In this document: piece by piece, positions 11,501-22,129 of the stretch | Layout: every line of letters starts with the position of its first letter | Numbering within the stretch: the first letter of the stretch is position 1 | Assembly: GCA_002633005.1 (NCBI GenBank) | Contig: NMRA01000770.1 | Coordinates: 1-56,595 of the forward strand | Origin: Phoronis australis | Taxonomy: Eukaryota > Phoronida > Phoronidae | Direction of reading: 5' to 3' | DNA length: 56,595 bases | Notes under the pieces: model-generated | Databases searched by the model: none | What the model saw: the letters and a program-made list of their open reading frames with translations, nothing else | Told to the model about the DNA's origin: nothing | Position numbers and translations under genes: made by a program

Positions 11501-14500
11501 CTTATGAGATCCACTGGCATGGCTTCTCAAAATAATAGCCTCACGGAACATGCTTCCACACTCATACCAACTTTAGAAAAAAGCGATTCCTAATTCCTGA
11601 GCCCATAATGCTTAATTGTCGTGAGAGACCGTCCGGAGTTGGTACATGGTGCAACTCCGGACGGTCTGGGGTCAACAGAAAACCACAGTTCAACTGTGAG
11701 TCTACACCAATGTGATAAACGAGAGTAGTTCTACTTGCTGCGTCAGCTGCTGGTATGCTTATCTGTTTTATGACACACAATGTGTGACTGGGCAAAGCGT
11801 TTTCAAAATAATGTGGATAAATCAGTGGAGTGTGAGACCCCTGAGGTCCCCGTCAAGTCCTCACGGCAATTTTACGTTATGCTACGTATGTCTAATTGCC
11901 GTGACATTCCATCAAGTTCTTATTAGAACTATTTCCATCTCATTATGACACCAGAAGCCAGTAAAGTTTTACTTTCGACTTTCATTTCAGAATTTTCAGA
12001 ATGGGTTTTAAAAATATTTTAATTGTTTTTACATGTTAGAAGATGGCATCACGCCGCTGATTCATTGACGGTTATTACAGCTTTGTAACTGATAGTACAG
12101 TGACTCTGATTGGACCACTACAGTTTTGGCTCTCCGTTATTTACTTATCTTTGTTTTTGAAACGATGAAATGAAAAATCTTGCACTGCCACATCTTGCTG
12201 GCTGGGAGGGCAGACGTCAGTTTGATTGACAGCCCATTGCGCTTGTCATACTACCTCTCAATCTTTCCCTAAAAAGTTCAATTAGACATTCACGACATAG
12301 ATGTTGTGTGACACACTTTTTTGTTGATAACTTGCCTGCCAGAACACCTAGGACATAGACCAACAGGACACGCCACCAGTGGTGCACCATCTCCAGGGGG
12401 ATGCCAAGCAGCAACTGGAACAGCATGTTGGCGATGAGGTGAACATATCTGAAATAGGAATATCTTGTGAGCATAATTTGAAACCTGTTTTTTGCACTTC
12501 TAGGTACATATCATAAAAATCTGAAATAATGTAAGCAGCTGATATTCAATAACAAGGCCGTGTATATTAGAATATAAAGCCAGGAAATTATATTTGAGAG
12601 AACTACATTTTTAAAGTTTCCCAGAAAATATACGAGTTCCACTAAAAGACCATGGAATATGGTCACTAACAGGGGTCCAGAATTTTGAGAACCATTTGAA
12701 GCCCGTTATTCAGCGGAGAAAACTGGTTCCCAAAACGCGGGCCCCTGTACGCGACTAATACTAAACTGTGTCCTCCATTTTGAAAATTAGAAGTTGTCAT
12801 CCATTATCATGTACATAGAAATACAGGTGACAAATTCAACAAAGATCCAGTGAAGGGAATAGCAGATACAGGACAACTTGATGTCAGAAAAATTCACAAG
12901 AGGTTTTGAAGATCGATGCAACAATGGACGCCAGAGAAACAGGGCGATGGCATAATGCGCCCACATAAATGCATGTGGGCATATAAAAATAAGATAAATA
13001 TTTTACAAAATATCCATCTGACTCATACCAAAGCAGAACAAGAAATGTCGAACTCAAGTGCAGCCCTGTTCCGAACTCATTCTATGTGAATGAAACATGT
13101 AGCTCTGTTCAGAACTCATCCTCAGTCAATGAGCACGTAACTCGTTTCAGAACTCGCCCTAAGTGAATGAACATGTAGCTCTGTTCAGAACTCACCCGAC
13201 GTGAATGAACATGTAGCTCTGATCAGAACTCACCCTAACTGAATGAACATGTAGCTCTGTTCAGAACTCACCCAACATGAATGAACATGTAGCTCTGTTC
13301 AGAACTCACCCTACGTGAATGAACATGTAGCTCTGATCAGAACTCACCCTACGTGAATGAACATGTAGGTGATGAAGCGCCATGCCTCCCATCTTCTCTT
13401 GGGGTTGAAGATAAGAGGGCTGTAGGGAGGGAAGCCATTGTCTGCCGTCACGGCATAAGCTGTACCTTGTAGCTCTACCGCATACACGATGAATATAATG
13501 AGCTGCAAAAGACATTAGTCGGTAAGTGTTTAAGTAGATGTATGAAAGGCACTTATGGTAAAGTTTCCTTAAACTAGAATAAAAATATGACCAAAAAAAT
13601 TGTCAGCTTATATTTTTCAAATGTTCTCTAGATTGCCAAAAAAGTTCTACTTCAAGAATGTTACGTAGCATTACTGGAATTTTCGAGAAATTTTACCAAA
13701 TTTGCCTCAGATTTTACTAATAACAATTATTGGTGGTTGTGCTTTCTTGAATACTACTCAAAAAGTAAAAGTTACCAGACTTTGAGTGCTTCTCTTTGGT
13801 TGCATTTTAATGGTCTCCAAATCACCCCAGAAATTACTCAGTCTGATTATTTTTTTAATTCTGATGTGATTTAAGAGATAATTAGTCAGCTGGTCGCAGG
13901 CCTTAACGTTAGATAAAACAACTGATTAGGGAATAAGTAATCATGATAATGCAGTTTTTCAATGAAATTATAAAATTTTTAATGCAGGAAGCCTGGTGTT
14001 TAGCAACATTGCAAGCGAGACCGGCATTGGAGACCCTGCGTTAGTTAATAGCCAAAATTTTGTTCTTTTGAAAAACTACACAAAGGCGATCAAGTTTGAA
14101 ATGTTATCATTTGCATTTTGAATAAAAAATCCCGCATCATTCTTGCTCGTCTGAGGGGGATTTTCTTTTTGAAAAATTGAGCAACTGAGAAATAACAAAC
14201 CGCAGACTTTACTAAAAAACAGAGACTAGAACCAATCTGCACTGCACTAATGATAAAGGAAGGATTTACTGCAGCACTCATCAGTGTGTTGTCACTACAA
14301 CAGACCGTCTGAGCCACAGTAGTTATAACTATACACTAAAGTCACTAACTTTGAACTTATACTAATTACTTACTAACATTTACTAATAACTAACTAGCTT
14401 TTACTAATTACTAACTAACTTTTACTAATTACTAAACTAAATTTTACTAATTACTAAACTAACTTTTACTAATTACTAAACTAACTTTTACTAATTACTA

Positions 14501-17500
14501 AACTAACTTTTACTAATTACAAAACTAAATTTTACTAATTACTAACTAACCTCAACTAGACTAATGAAAATAATAAAGAGAGGAGGTGGCTTGCAGCTGT
14601 ACTCGTCTATGTACTGTATGTCGTCACCACGTTTGACTACCGTCCGCACAGCACCCAACACAAACTTCTGGAAGCGGGACAGTTCTTTAAGATCCAACTG
14701 GTCTCTTTCACTCATCACCTGGCGAGAAAGCAAATAGCAATTATATTGACACTGACCACCGTCATCCCTTCACGGTTGAGGTGCACCACCAATGGCATTA
14801 TGATACACTAATAAACAATTTTTTTCGCAGAGCTGGGGCAGTGGCTTTGTCTACTGGAATACGAGCATACTGGAATGTATTAACTCACTGTTATTATATG
14901 ACTTGGACAAATGNACGTAGATCTAAACCCACCAGCAGTGAATATTTCAAAGTCAATAATTCCCAATATTGACAACTCATATCTTCATATTGTAATGCCG
15001 CTCTAATTCCTCCTTTAAAAACTTCATTGAGATGTTATTGTGATTTGATGAAGGGATCTTCTTGTTCTCAAGTCACTACTTTACCACACCGCCCCCTGCC
15101 CGTTACCGAACTCGAATGTCTTCTATGAAAGCATTTTTTGTTTTTAAACAACCATCAGATATAAACCACGCGGTGAAGGCTATCCGCCATCAAGTTTCCT
15201 ACATCAGGTCATTGAACAAAAATTCCGCTGTCAAAGACATAACCAGGTAATTTAATTTAATTTAAATGTTCACTCACTTTCACTACACATCATTTGTGGG
15301 ACCATAGAATGTGCACAGTCTTTATACGCTGTCACACAGCTTGCAATCACATTGAAATAACCAAATTGAAATAACCAAATTGAAATAGCCAAATTGAAAT
15401 AACCAAATTGAAATAGCCAAACTGAAATAACCAAATTGAAATAACCAAATTGAAATAGCCAAATTGAAATAACCAAATTGAAATAGCCAAATTGAAATAA
15501 CCAAATTGAAATAACCAAATTGAAATAACCAAATTGAAATAGCCAAATTGAAATAGCCAAATTGAAATAACCAAATTGAAATAGCCAAACTGAAATAACC
15601 AAATTGAAATAACCAAATGATGTCGATTACAAGGCATTTTAAAAACGACCCTTGTGTGTGTGGAAACCTGATATTTCACAATCTGTTTCCTTTGTCTATT
15701 CCTAGCATCTCCAGAAAATTTCCATAACCTTTTGGGTAAAGCACAGTTATCTGACTGACTAAACGAGTGACTGATTGAAAGCCCAAAAAACTTAACATTA
15801 ACCTCTCTTCATGAATTACTACCTAGCGGATGTCATCATAGGCTCAATCATTATCAAATTTTGTGGTCTGAAAATCAACATGTTGACCTCGGTGAAAGCA
15901 CTAAATTGAATACAATCCCACTTTCCTGAACCTTGCAAATTCGGTTACCACAATGGCCTGTTACTAGGGGACAGGGCGCAGTACATGACCCACTGATTGG
16001 GTACAGTGTTCAGGTAAGCGGCTTTTTAGAGGTTTAACCTTTCACTATGTTATTAGGTAACTTTTGCAAAGCAAGCTATTTTCTGGTGATAACTTCGTAG
16101 GTCAGCAAACAACGTCAACTGCAGTACAAGACAAAAGGGTAATGGTCGGATATAACGTGTAAAATTTTGAGAATGTCCAGTTTTGTCCACTGAATAACTG
16201 GTATCAAACTGGTTCTCAAAATACGGGCACGTTATATCAGACAAAAGTAATCGCACTAAATATCGTTTTCCCACCTGAACCATCATGACGATCAATTCCA
16301 TTATCAGCAAAAATGACTGGTAATAACTATTAGTTAGGCAAAATTCTAATTACAAAATGGCTTCACCACCGTAGGAAATTTCCCCAGGCTGTTAATTTCC
16401 CCCATCATTCTGGGTCATGAGGGAAGACTGCTCTGCTGATAGATTTAGCTTCCGCCCAGCCATCATGACAGGGAATTCTGGGTAATTTTCACTGAATATT
16501 TTTGGTTTGTGCTCTACAAAAACCACATCGCATAAGGCCACTGTCTACCTTCGTTACTGAGGGCCACGTTTCTTTTAACAGATTTTGAATTGTTGATTGT
16601 CCAAATGTAAAACCATGCATTTTTAAAATCCTCGGTGATAAAGGAAGTCGATAATGTAATCATGTGATTTTTTTTCGTAAAAATTACGATTTTCTGTGGA
16701 GAACACCATAACTTCCACAGGTCTCATTTTTTCCTCAGAGGGTAGCAAATTTTGTTTATTTGGTCAACTAGCGACAAAACAGTGTCTGGGATAAACGAGA
16801 TCGCCACGTAATACTAGGTGAGGCCTACACCTCACTTTATACAATTTGTTCAAAACCATTCAAAGTTTGTCGGAAATGAACAACCATTACATTGTCAATA
16901 CAGTGAATAATGAACACTTTTGGCAAAATTATGAAATTCGCTTGCAGAGAGAAGTCAAACAATAGTCGGAATTTAACAAAACCCTTCTCAATCATTGCAA
17001 AAATAATGTGCAAGAGAGATTGGACCAAGGTGGCGCCATCTGTTGGGATTAACAAAATTGATACCCTTGATTTTTACGAATCAAAGTTTAACTTTAAAAT
17101 TTTTGATGGTGGGCACTGTCATCACATTTGAATGGGACTGAGCCGCCTCTCTTTATTGAATAATTCACAGCAAAAAGTCCAAACCAGAAAGAGGACTGCA
17201 GATGGTGCCACCTTGGGATAGAGCTTTAATTATGCGATGCGACGCACTGCATGCACTCTTTAACTTAAAAAAAATTCAGATAATCCATCTTGATTCTAAT
17301 ACACTATGAATGCTCCACACTCTCAATGAACAGATTGCCCATTAGTTTGTGAAATAAGTATACAGACTTTATAAATGGCTTACCAGAGCACCAAGGTTAT
17401 GACCAGTAAAAACATGTAGTCAATACGTCCATTGGGACGCAAGGCATCAGAGAACAAGAGCAACACAAAATGTCGATATGAACTACAGTGCACTACAAAT

Positions 17501-18347
17501 GGACTGTTTCTAGGCGTTCTAAACAGTTTCATGTAGACGAGTTCCGCCTAAGAAACTTGACTTTTCATTTACATAGCTTAGGAAACAGAATTGGTTCCAA
17601 ATTATTCGCCACTAAGATGAGTACCATTGTGATCTGGTGACAGGTAACAGAATTGATAGTTTGGTATTGCCTGAGACCATGTGTGGCGAATAAAATGACA
17701 CGTAGAGACAAGTCAACTTGTAGAGCCTGGCCTCCAGCGATAACGAAATATTTTAATTTGCCAACAATTTGAGATCAATTACAAAATGGTAAGTGGTCAG
17801 TAAATGAATAGTTGACTTTTGTGACAGAAGCCATTTTTTTGCCACTGAAAGCAAGGTTAACCACACTCTAACAAAGAAATGTGATTGGCTGAAGATGGGG
17901 CTAACAAAGAAATGCGATTGGCTGAAGGAGACGCAAACAAAGAAATGTGATTGGCTGAAGATGACGCAAACAAAGAAATGTGATTGGCTGAAAATTTACC
18001 AGGGTCCTGAACTCTTGGTTTGTGATGTTGTCGTCATTATCATGACGTTAACAAAGAAATGTGATTGGCTGAAAATTTACCAGAGTCCTGATGTCTTGGT
18101 TTGTGATGTTGTCATTGTCATGCCACTAACAAAGAAATGTGATTGGCTGAAAATTTACCAGGGTCCTGAATTCTTGGTACGTGATGTAGCCGTCATTATC
18201 CCGGTCGTATTTCTTGACTATTCTGCTCCTTTTGTTCTCGGGTATCCTGTCCATAACCTCCGCGCTGTTTAATCTCTGGATCACATCTCGTATTGGAAGG
18301 CCTCGTTTATCCTCCGCTTCATATTGCTCAAAGGCTGGTTGGAAATT
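8407..18347 (-). CDS. Rhomboid-related intramembrane serine protease A, with EF-hand (5' end missing)
   Basis: Coding exons in transcript order: 18159-18347, 14551-14718, 13348-13502, 12336-12448, 11044-11144, 10217-10307, 9271-9363, 8407-8582. All junctions keep frame and have AG acceptors; donors are GT except a GC after 12336. The product resembles the RHBDL1/2/3 class: an N-terminal EF-hand, a CKPPPLF entry into the first membrane helix, an EAWRF L1-loop motif, GYVHLIANM, catalytic Ser in GASGG, catalytic His in AAHFGGALSG, then a last helix and a short Cys-containing tail (KPCCVYP). Such enzymes cleave membrane-anchored proteins (for example EGF-family ligands) within the membrane. Both catalytic residues are present, so activity is expected, and the EF-hand suggests calcium control (inference). 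I found no convincing first exon with a start codon between 18348 and about 31000. Three of its introns begin with donor-phased minisatellites. Confidence 0.88.
8661..8762. repeat. 34 bp tandem repeat, three copies
   Basis: Units contain TGCAGACGTCTGATCC and CTCATTATGGTAAAA. The array lies in the intron about 80 bp upstream of the last rhomboid A exon (minus sense). Confidence 0.8.
9271..9363 (-). CDS. Rhomboid A exon: catalytic histidine
   Basis: 93 bp, acceptor GTGTTTCAG, donor TCAG|GTCAGT. The product contains FAIYQRYATGSSNTGFAAHF, then GGALSG. The histidine of AAHFGG is the second member of the rhomboid dyad. Confidence 0.9.
10217..10307 (-). CDS. Rhomboid A exon: helix 4-5 linker
   Basis: 91 bp, acceptor TTTTTACAG, donor CTAG|GTGAGT. 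The product is NWSEMNHEWNSNALNFLSS followed by a hydrophobic helix (RLTIILLL). It is conserved with B (NWQEMNHEW). Confidence 0.85.
10794..11028. mobile_element. ~235 bp element with ~27 bp terminal inverted repeats
   Basis: The left end GGGTCCTGTTCCAAGAAAAC and the reverse complement of the right end (GGAGCCCGTTCCAAGAAACT) match, extending into CTGACTTA. It has no coding capacity and sits a few bases from the catalytic-serine exon, in the downstream intron. It looks like a MITE. Confidence 0.6.
11044..11144 (-). CDS. Rhomboid A exon: catalytic serine
   Basis: 101 bp, acceptor TCATTGCAG, donor ATCATG|GTGAGT. The product contains AGASGGAYALIAAHLANVIM. The serine of GASGG is the rhomboid nucleophile (GxSG motif). 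Confidence 0.92.
11145..12335. other. Rhomboid A intron with a perfect hairpin
   Basis: No exon seen. It contains a 15 bp perfect hairpin (11626-11667) nested in weaker inverted repeats AATTGTCGTGAG (11614-11625) and CTCACGGCAATT (11860-11871), with a further AATTGCCGTGA at 11894-11904. It is probably a small palindromic element. Confidence 0.55.
11626..11667. repeat. Perfect 15 bp stem, 12 nt loop hairpin
   Basis: AGACCGTCCGGAGTT (11626-11640) pairs exactly with AACTCCGGACGGTCT (11653-11667). The stem is GC-rich compared with its surroundings. It is not followed by a T run, so it is not a simple terminator-like element. Confidence 0.7.
12336..12448 (-). CDS. Rhomboid A exon: helix 2 region; GC splice donor
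   Basis: 113 bp, acceptor CCTATTTCAG. The product is GYVHLIANMLFQLLLGIPLE, then MVHHWWRVLLVYVLGVLA, matching the HLxxN and IPLEMVH region of RHBDL proteins. The donor reads GCAG|GCAAGT, a GC-AG intron; the B paralog has GGAG|GTAAGC. Confidence 0.88.
12671..12746. repeat. Hairpin element copy 1
   Basis: Outer arms AGGGGTCCAG and CGCGGGCCCCT are complementary apart from mismatches; the core is in reverse orientation relative to the other copies (GTTATTCAG in the loop). Confidence 0.65.
13055..13358 (-). repeat. 38 bp minisatellite copying exon end and splice donor
   Basis: About eight 38 bp units. Each carries, in minus sense, the coding end TACATGTTCATTCACGTAG, the donor GGTGAGTT and ~10 bp of intron. 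The best copies are nearest the exon and the distant ones (13055-13160) are diverged. The matching junction of rhomboid B at 39293 has one copy only. Confidence 0.85.
13348..13502 (-). CDS. Rhomboid A exon: first helix and L1 loop
   Basis: 155 bp, acceptor TTTTGCAG, donor GTAGG|GTGAGT. The product runs LIIFIVYAVELQ..., then RRWEAWRFITYMFIHV, carrying the Trp-Arg motif of the rhomboid L1 loop. A longer frame in another phase across this exon is a shadow. Confidence 0.88.
14340..14550 (-). repeat. 22 bp minisatellite phased to the splice donor
   Basis: On the minus strand the intron opens GTTAGTTAGTAATTAG and continues as about eight to nine units of 22 bp, most beginning GTTAGTTTAGTAATTAG. 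Each unit thus starts with the same hexamer as the authentic donor. It degrades towards 14340. Confidence 0.75.
14551..14718 (-). CDS. Rhomboid A exon: juxtamembrane and start of first helix
   Basis: The exon has 56 codons, acceptor TCTCGCCAG and donor GAG|GTTAGT. The product includes MSERDQLDLKELSRFQ, then YSCKPPPLFIIFISLVE, which is the Cys-Pro-rich entry to the first helix seen in RHBDL-type rhomboids. The same length (168 bp) occurs in rhomboid B. Confidence 0.88.
15349..15617. repeat. 14 bp tandem array, open in three minus-strand frames
   Basis: About 19 copies of ATTGAAATAACCAA with A/G and T/C variants. Because 14 is not a multiple of three and the unit lacks minus-strand stops, all three minus frames stay open with a 14-residue period (QFGYFNLVISIWLF). 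These frames are repeat artefacts, not a gene. Confidence 0.9.
16144..16242. repeat. Hairpin element copy 2
   Basis: Outer arms GGTCGGATATAACGTG and CACGTTATATCAGAC flank a core with arms TTTGAGAA and ACTGGTTCTCAAA. Same family as 12671-12746, 31833-31914, 45289-45365 and 51231-51327. Confidence 0.75.
17870..18165 (-). repeat. Minisatellite copying the EF-hand exon end and its splice donor
   Basis: Downstream of the exon (minus sense) lie two diverged 78-81 bp copies of the unit formed by the EF-hand coding end, the donor GTAAAT and the first ~30 intronic bases (about 18001-18080 and 18081-18158 on the plus strand). About three 33 bp units of the intronic part (ACAAAGAAATGTGATTGGCT on the plus strand) follow, from about 17873. 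Copies still read like ...NQEFRTL before a GTAAAT. The 125-codon plus-strand frame through here is a by-product of the repeat. Confidence 0.8.
18159..18347 (-). CDS. Rhomboid A exon: EF-hand domain
   Basis: This exon has 63 codons, acceptor TTTTGTAG and donor CTG|GTAAAT, and is in phase 0 at both ends. Residues 48-59 of the exon product, DRDNDGYITYQE, form a complete 12-residue EF-hand loop (D1, D3, D5, G6, I8, E12). The preceding half (FEQYEAEDKRGLPIRDVIQRL) looks like a degenerate first EF-hand, as in RHBDL1/3. The 3' end of this exon has been copied twice into the intron. Confidence 0.85.
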
Positions 18348-20459
18348 CTACAAAAAGGAATGAAACCGAAACTGCAAACAAAGGTACAAACTGTAATACT
18401 CTATCTGCTTCATAGTTCTAGCAAACAAAATCATAAAAATGCAAACCAATGTCATAATGCACATTGGTCGAGATGGAACCTTACGGATTTCAGAGGCTAT
18501 TACCTCAACACTGTTATTGCTGATTTGGGTACTAGGGTATTCCATCAAAAGAGCAAAAACTGGAAAAAAAACTCTTACCTCCCTAAGTCAGACTGTTAGT
18601 GATGTTACACCAAACTGGACAAAAAAGTAAAATCGCATGCCTCCAAAGAAAGACTTGTGGTTTGGTTATGAAATTCAAACTTCCTTGCCTATACATCAAA
18701 TATTATAATGAGCTGTCGAACTGACGTAAAAATTTTGAAGATTGGCAAATGTTTGCAGAGCATTAATTTGTTTCATTTTAACTACTAAGCCACACTTAAA
18801 TACTACAAAACACATCCTTTTGGAACTTAACGTGGAACATTGGGATATGTGACCACTAAAGATTATATAACAATCTCCACATTGACTCATGAACCTGCAA
18901 TATCCATGGTACAGCTCAACAGTATTCAGACAAAATTACCCAGAATTCCCCATCGTAGTGGCTTTGCGGAAGATGAATTCATTGTCAAAGAAGGCTTCTC
19001 TCTCATGACCGAATATGAAGCATAATTAAAAGGCGGATAAGCCATTTTGTAATTGAAAGTTTGCACCAGTAATATTTGCTGTAAATAGAATAAGCAGTCA
19101 TAACAGAAAAACTAAATTTTCTGAAAACTTTTGTCTTGTTCTGTAAAAAAGCTGCCTTCAATCACAAAAACCAACTTTCAATTTAGGTCACTTTCAGTTA
19201 TAAAATATGCTCCAAATTGTTCCCTAGGGGATGATTTGAGGGGTTTGTATAAAATTACAGTTCGTTATTGCCCGAGACCAGGCTTTAAAAGTAGACCTGT
19301 AATGACCAACATTTGAAGCACCCAATAATTTGAATTGTAATGACGAAACATTTGAACCGATGAGTATAATCTCAATGAATAACGAACTGCCAGTTCTTTG
19401 GGTAAGCAGAAACCACTTCTCAACTGAATATGGAACAACTGAAGATCAATTTAACACCGATAAGCAGTAACAGCATATCCTATATCAAAAGCTCGCTTCT
19501 TGCATAGAATTTGGATTTACAACTGCTTATGAGCTCTAAATTGGCACTTTACTCTCCTTTCTCTAAAACCAACTCTGGAATATTTAGCAAAATGCTTTTC
19601 TAGAAAGAATACTCTCTCCAGATAATGGACAAAAGGGAAACGACAGCCCAGCCTAAAAAAAGGTTAAAATCACAAGTTGGTGTTGAGAGCAGATTAACAA
19701 GCTCAGGTAAACATTGTCAAAATCAACATTTGATATGTTACACACATGTACAGTACTAGAGATAACACCTGAGTCAACAACTGAAAATGGCAATGCCGGG
19801 TTACAGAAACAAGGAAAGTAGATCAGATCTTGGTGACCGGTAATTCTTCTTTATATTTTACTTAATGCACTGTAGAAATCCAGGGTAAGATGCATCTTCA
19901 CATTGCAACAAAGCAAATGCTAAAACTGCCGTGTTTAAATTTTTCCATCAAAGGCTTTCCACGCTGTTGCAAATGCTTAAAATTTTAAATAATGTGGTTT
20001 GGTAATAGCTACGTCACACAAACCCCCACAATTTGAAAGCAAATTAAATTTTCCAGAAAAGTTAAATTTATTGAGAAATTTGACAAAATGAAATTTGACA
20101 TGCTTGCCACATCATGTCCAAAGCTGAAGAATTTTTACCCACAATGCCAAAATTGTCCTTCTTCTATTTTTGGAGGCTGATTACTTTACTTAAAGAAACC
20201 AAACATTTGCTCAATGATGTTGAACTACCGGTACATACACACAGCCTTAACTATTAAGCTAGCTAGACAAGAAGTATTGTAATCTTTATTTTTGTTGAGA
20301 AATATGACAAAGAAAAATTCCACATGAATGCCATATATCATGTGCTAAGTACTGAAGAATTACTGAAAAAATTCATGTGGCTCAAACCACACGTCAACAA
20401 ATAACCCTTCACGCCATGATTAGTGCACACATTTGTATCACATCATAAGATTAAGGAAA

Positions 20460-21500
20460 ACCCAGGTTAGACAATGGACCTGACAAAATAACTGATGCAA
20501 GGAAATTCCATTGATCATAAACTGCAATGGTCAAATTTGTATAATATCAGAAGATTAAAAATAAATAGGTTCTGGGTTCTTCAATTTACCTTAATCACTG
20601 TGACAGCAGAATTTTTTTTCAAACTTCAGAACTATGTTCCAATATAGGTTGCTCTGGTCTGGGAAAACCCACTTTAGACAATGGATCTTACAAAACAACT
20701 GATTCAAGGAAATTCCACCTATCATAAACTGTCGGTCAAACCATTAGTGTACAAAATAAATTAGATGTGGACACATGTTGGACACATATTGGGTTTCATT
20801 TCATAACTGTTTCCAATAAGGGGAAATTATTACATTCTTGTGAAGAGCAGTTTGTAAGACAGATACTGAGGACAACATGGTCAGCGCTCCGATCGTATCT
20901 ATAAAAGTCTTCAACACATTCACATGAGTTAAATTTCATGTTCTCACCACAAAAAGGAATGCAAGGAGACAACAGAGAGTTAGAGGAACAACTTCAACTG
21001 TCCTTTTAACTCAAATTTTGTGAAGTGCAGTTTGCAAGACAGCCGAGGATGACCTGGTCAGTGCATAAACATTGAGGTCTATTACAGAACTCAACACATT
21101 CACAACACATTAACTCCCTGAGTTTAACTTCATGATCTCATTGTAAAAGGGCATGGCATATGCGGATCCAGGGGGTCATGGGGTCTGAGCTCCCCTTTTC
21201 TCGATTTTAGTGATATCAAACCTAGAATTTCCAAATTGTTGACTACCACCCCATTGTTTTAAGGCAACCAAATGAATGATGATAAAACCTCGTTGTTTAC
21301 ATGAAACCGGAAGTACAGTATTTATTTGCTGCGGGATTGACGTCAATACAAAATGGCGACTGCCATTGGCTAATAAAATCAAAAATACGAAAACTAAAAT
21401 ATATCAATAATAATATAACACCCCTTTTTACAAAATCCTTGATCCGACCCCCTTTTAAAAAAATCCTGGATCCGCCCTTGCAAGGAGACAACAGAGAGTC
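20460..21500. repeat. Local diverged duplications
   Basis: Two blocks recur: TTAGACAATGGACCTGACAA...ATCATAAACTG (20467-20525, 20672-20731) and GTGAAGAGCAGTTTGTAAGACAG-like text with AACACATTCACA (20840-20935, 21020-21105). AAGGAGACAACAGAGAGT occurs at ~20963 and again at ~21481. These are diverged tandem duplications with no coding signal. Confidence 0.55.
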
Positions 21501-22129
21501 ACAGAAGCAACTTAACATTCCTTCAACTCAATACAACACAGTACTTCACAACTATCACGTCAAAGGAAAAAAAGCTTTTTTTAATGCAGAGGTGTCAGCC
21601 AATTTCAATCTACAGAGTGTAACTTCAGACAACATGCTGAGTTAGATGATGAATCATTAACAATGATCAGTTTCATGTTGTGAATGAACAGGATGAACAC
21701 AAGCATGTTAAGATACGCTGTTTAGGTCAGAAAACCAATCAATATTTTTTCAAGTCATTTAACTCGCTCTGACAAAATGCTTCAAAAATTGAGATACAGA
21801 CGGGATGTCTATAAAATGAAATGAGAGATACAGACGGGATGTCTATAAAATGAAATGAAATGCAGCGTAAGCTTGCTGCTCCGTCCGAGAATTATATCAC
21901 GTCACTGCATGGTTGGCTTACTCAATTTGTGAATGGACTTACAACACCAGTTGATGCGATTCCGACAAAGTGCGGAACAATACCTGTTGAGAATTTGCCG
22001 AGATTTTGCCTGAATTGAAACATTTCTGAGCCGAAAAAAATGGATTAAATTAAAATTACTGGCAGTTTTGCACATCACACCTTTATCAAATTGAGATCTT
22101 GTCCATTTTATTTAGAAAATTACAGTACC

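Larger units (their letters stand above)
8583..14550. other. Remaining rhomboid A introns
   Basis: The introns between the exons listed here hold only the repeats annotated separately, plus a 20 bp x ~2.7 repeat (10145-10198, AACATTCAGTCAATCAA) just inside the donor after 10217. No other exon or RNA gene was seen. Confidence 0.5.
14719..18158. other. Rhomboid A intron between EF-hand and first membrane exon
   Basis: No further exon seen. It holds a 14 bp tandem array (15349-15617), a hairpin element (16144-16242), an ATTCGCCAC/GTGGCGAAT inverted pair near 17603-17693, and the donor-phased repeat at its 5' end (minus sense). An N at 14914 may hide missing sequence. Confidence 0.6.

Noticed and set aside
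15270-15679. Three ~100-codon minus frames with repeated WLFQFGYFNL
   Set aside because: Produced by a 14 bp tandem repeat open in all three frames inside a rhomboid A intron.
17895-18272. 125-codon plus frame with KKCDWLK repeats
   Set aside because: Antisense to the EF-hand exon and its intronic copies; generated by 33 and ~80 bp tandem units.
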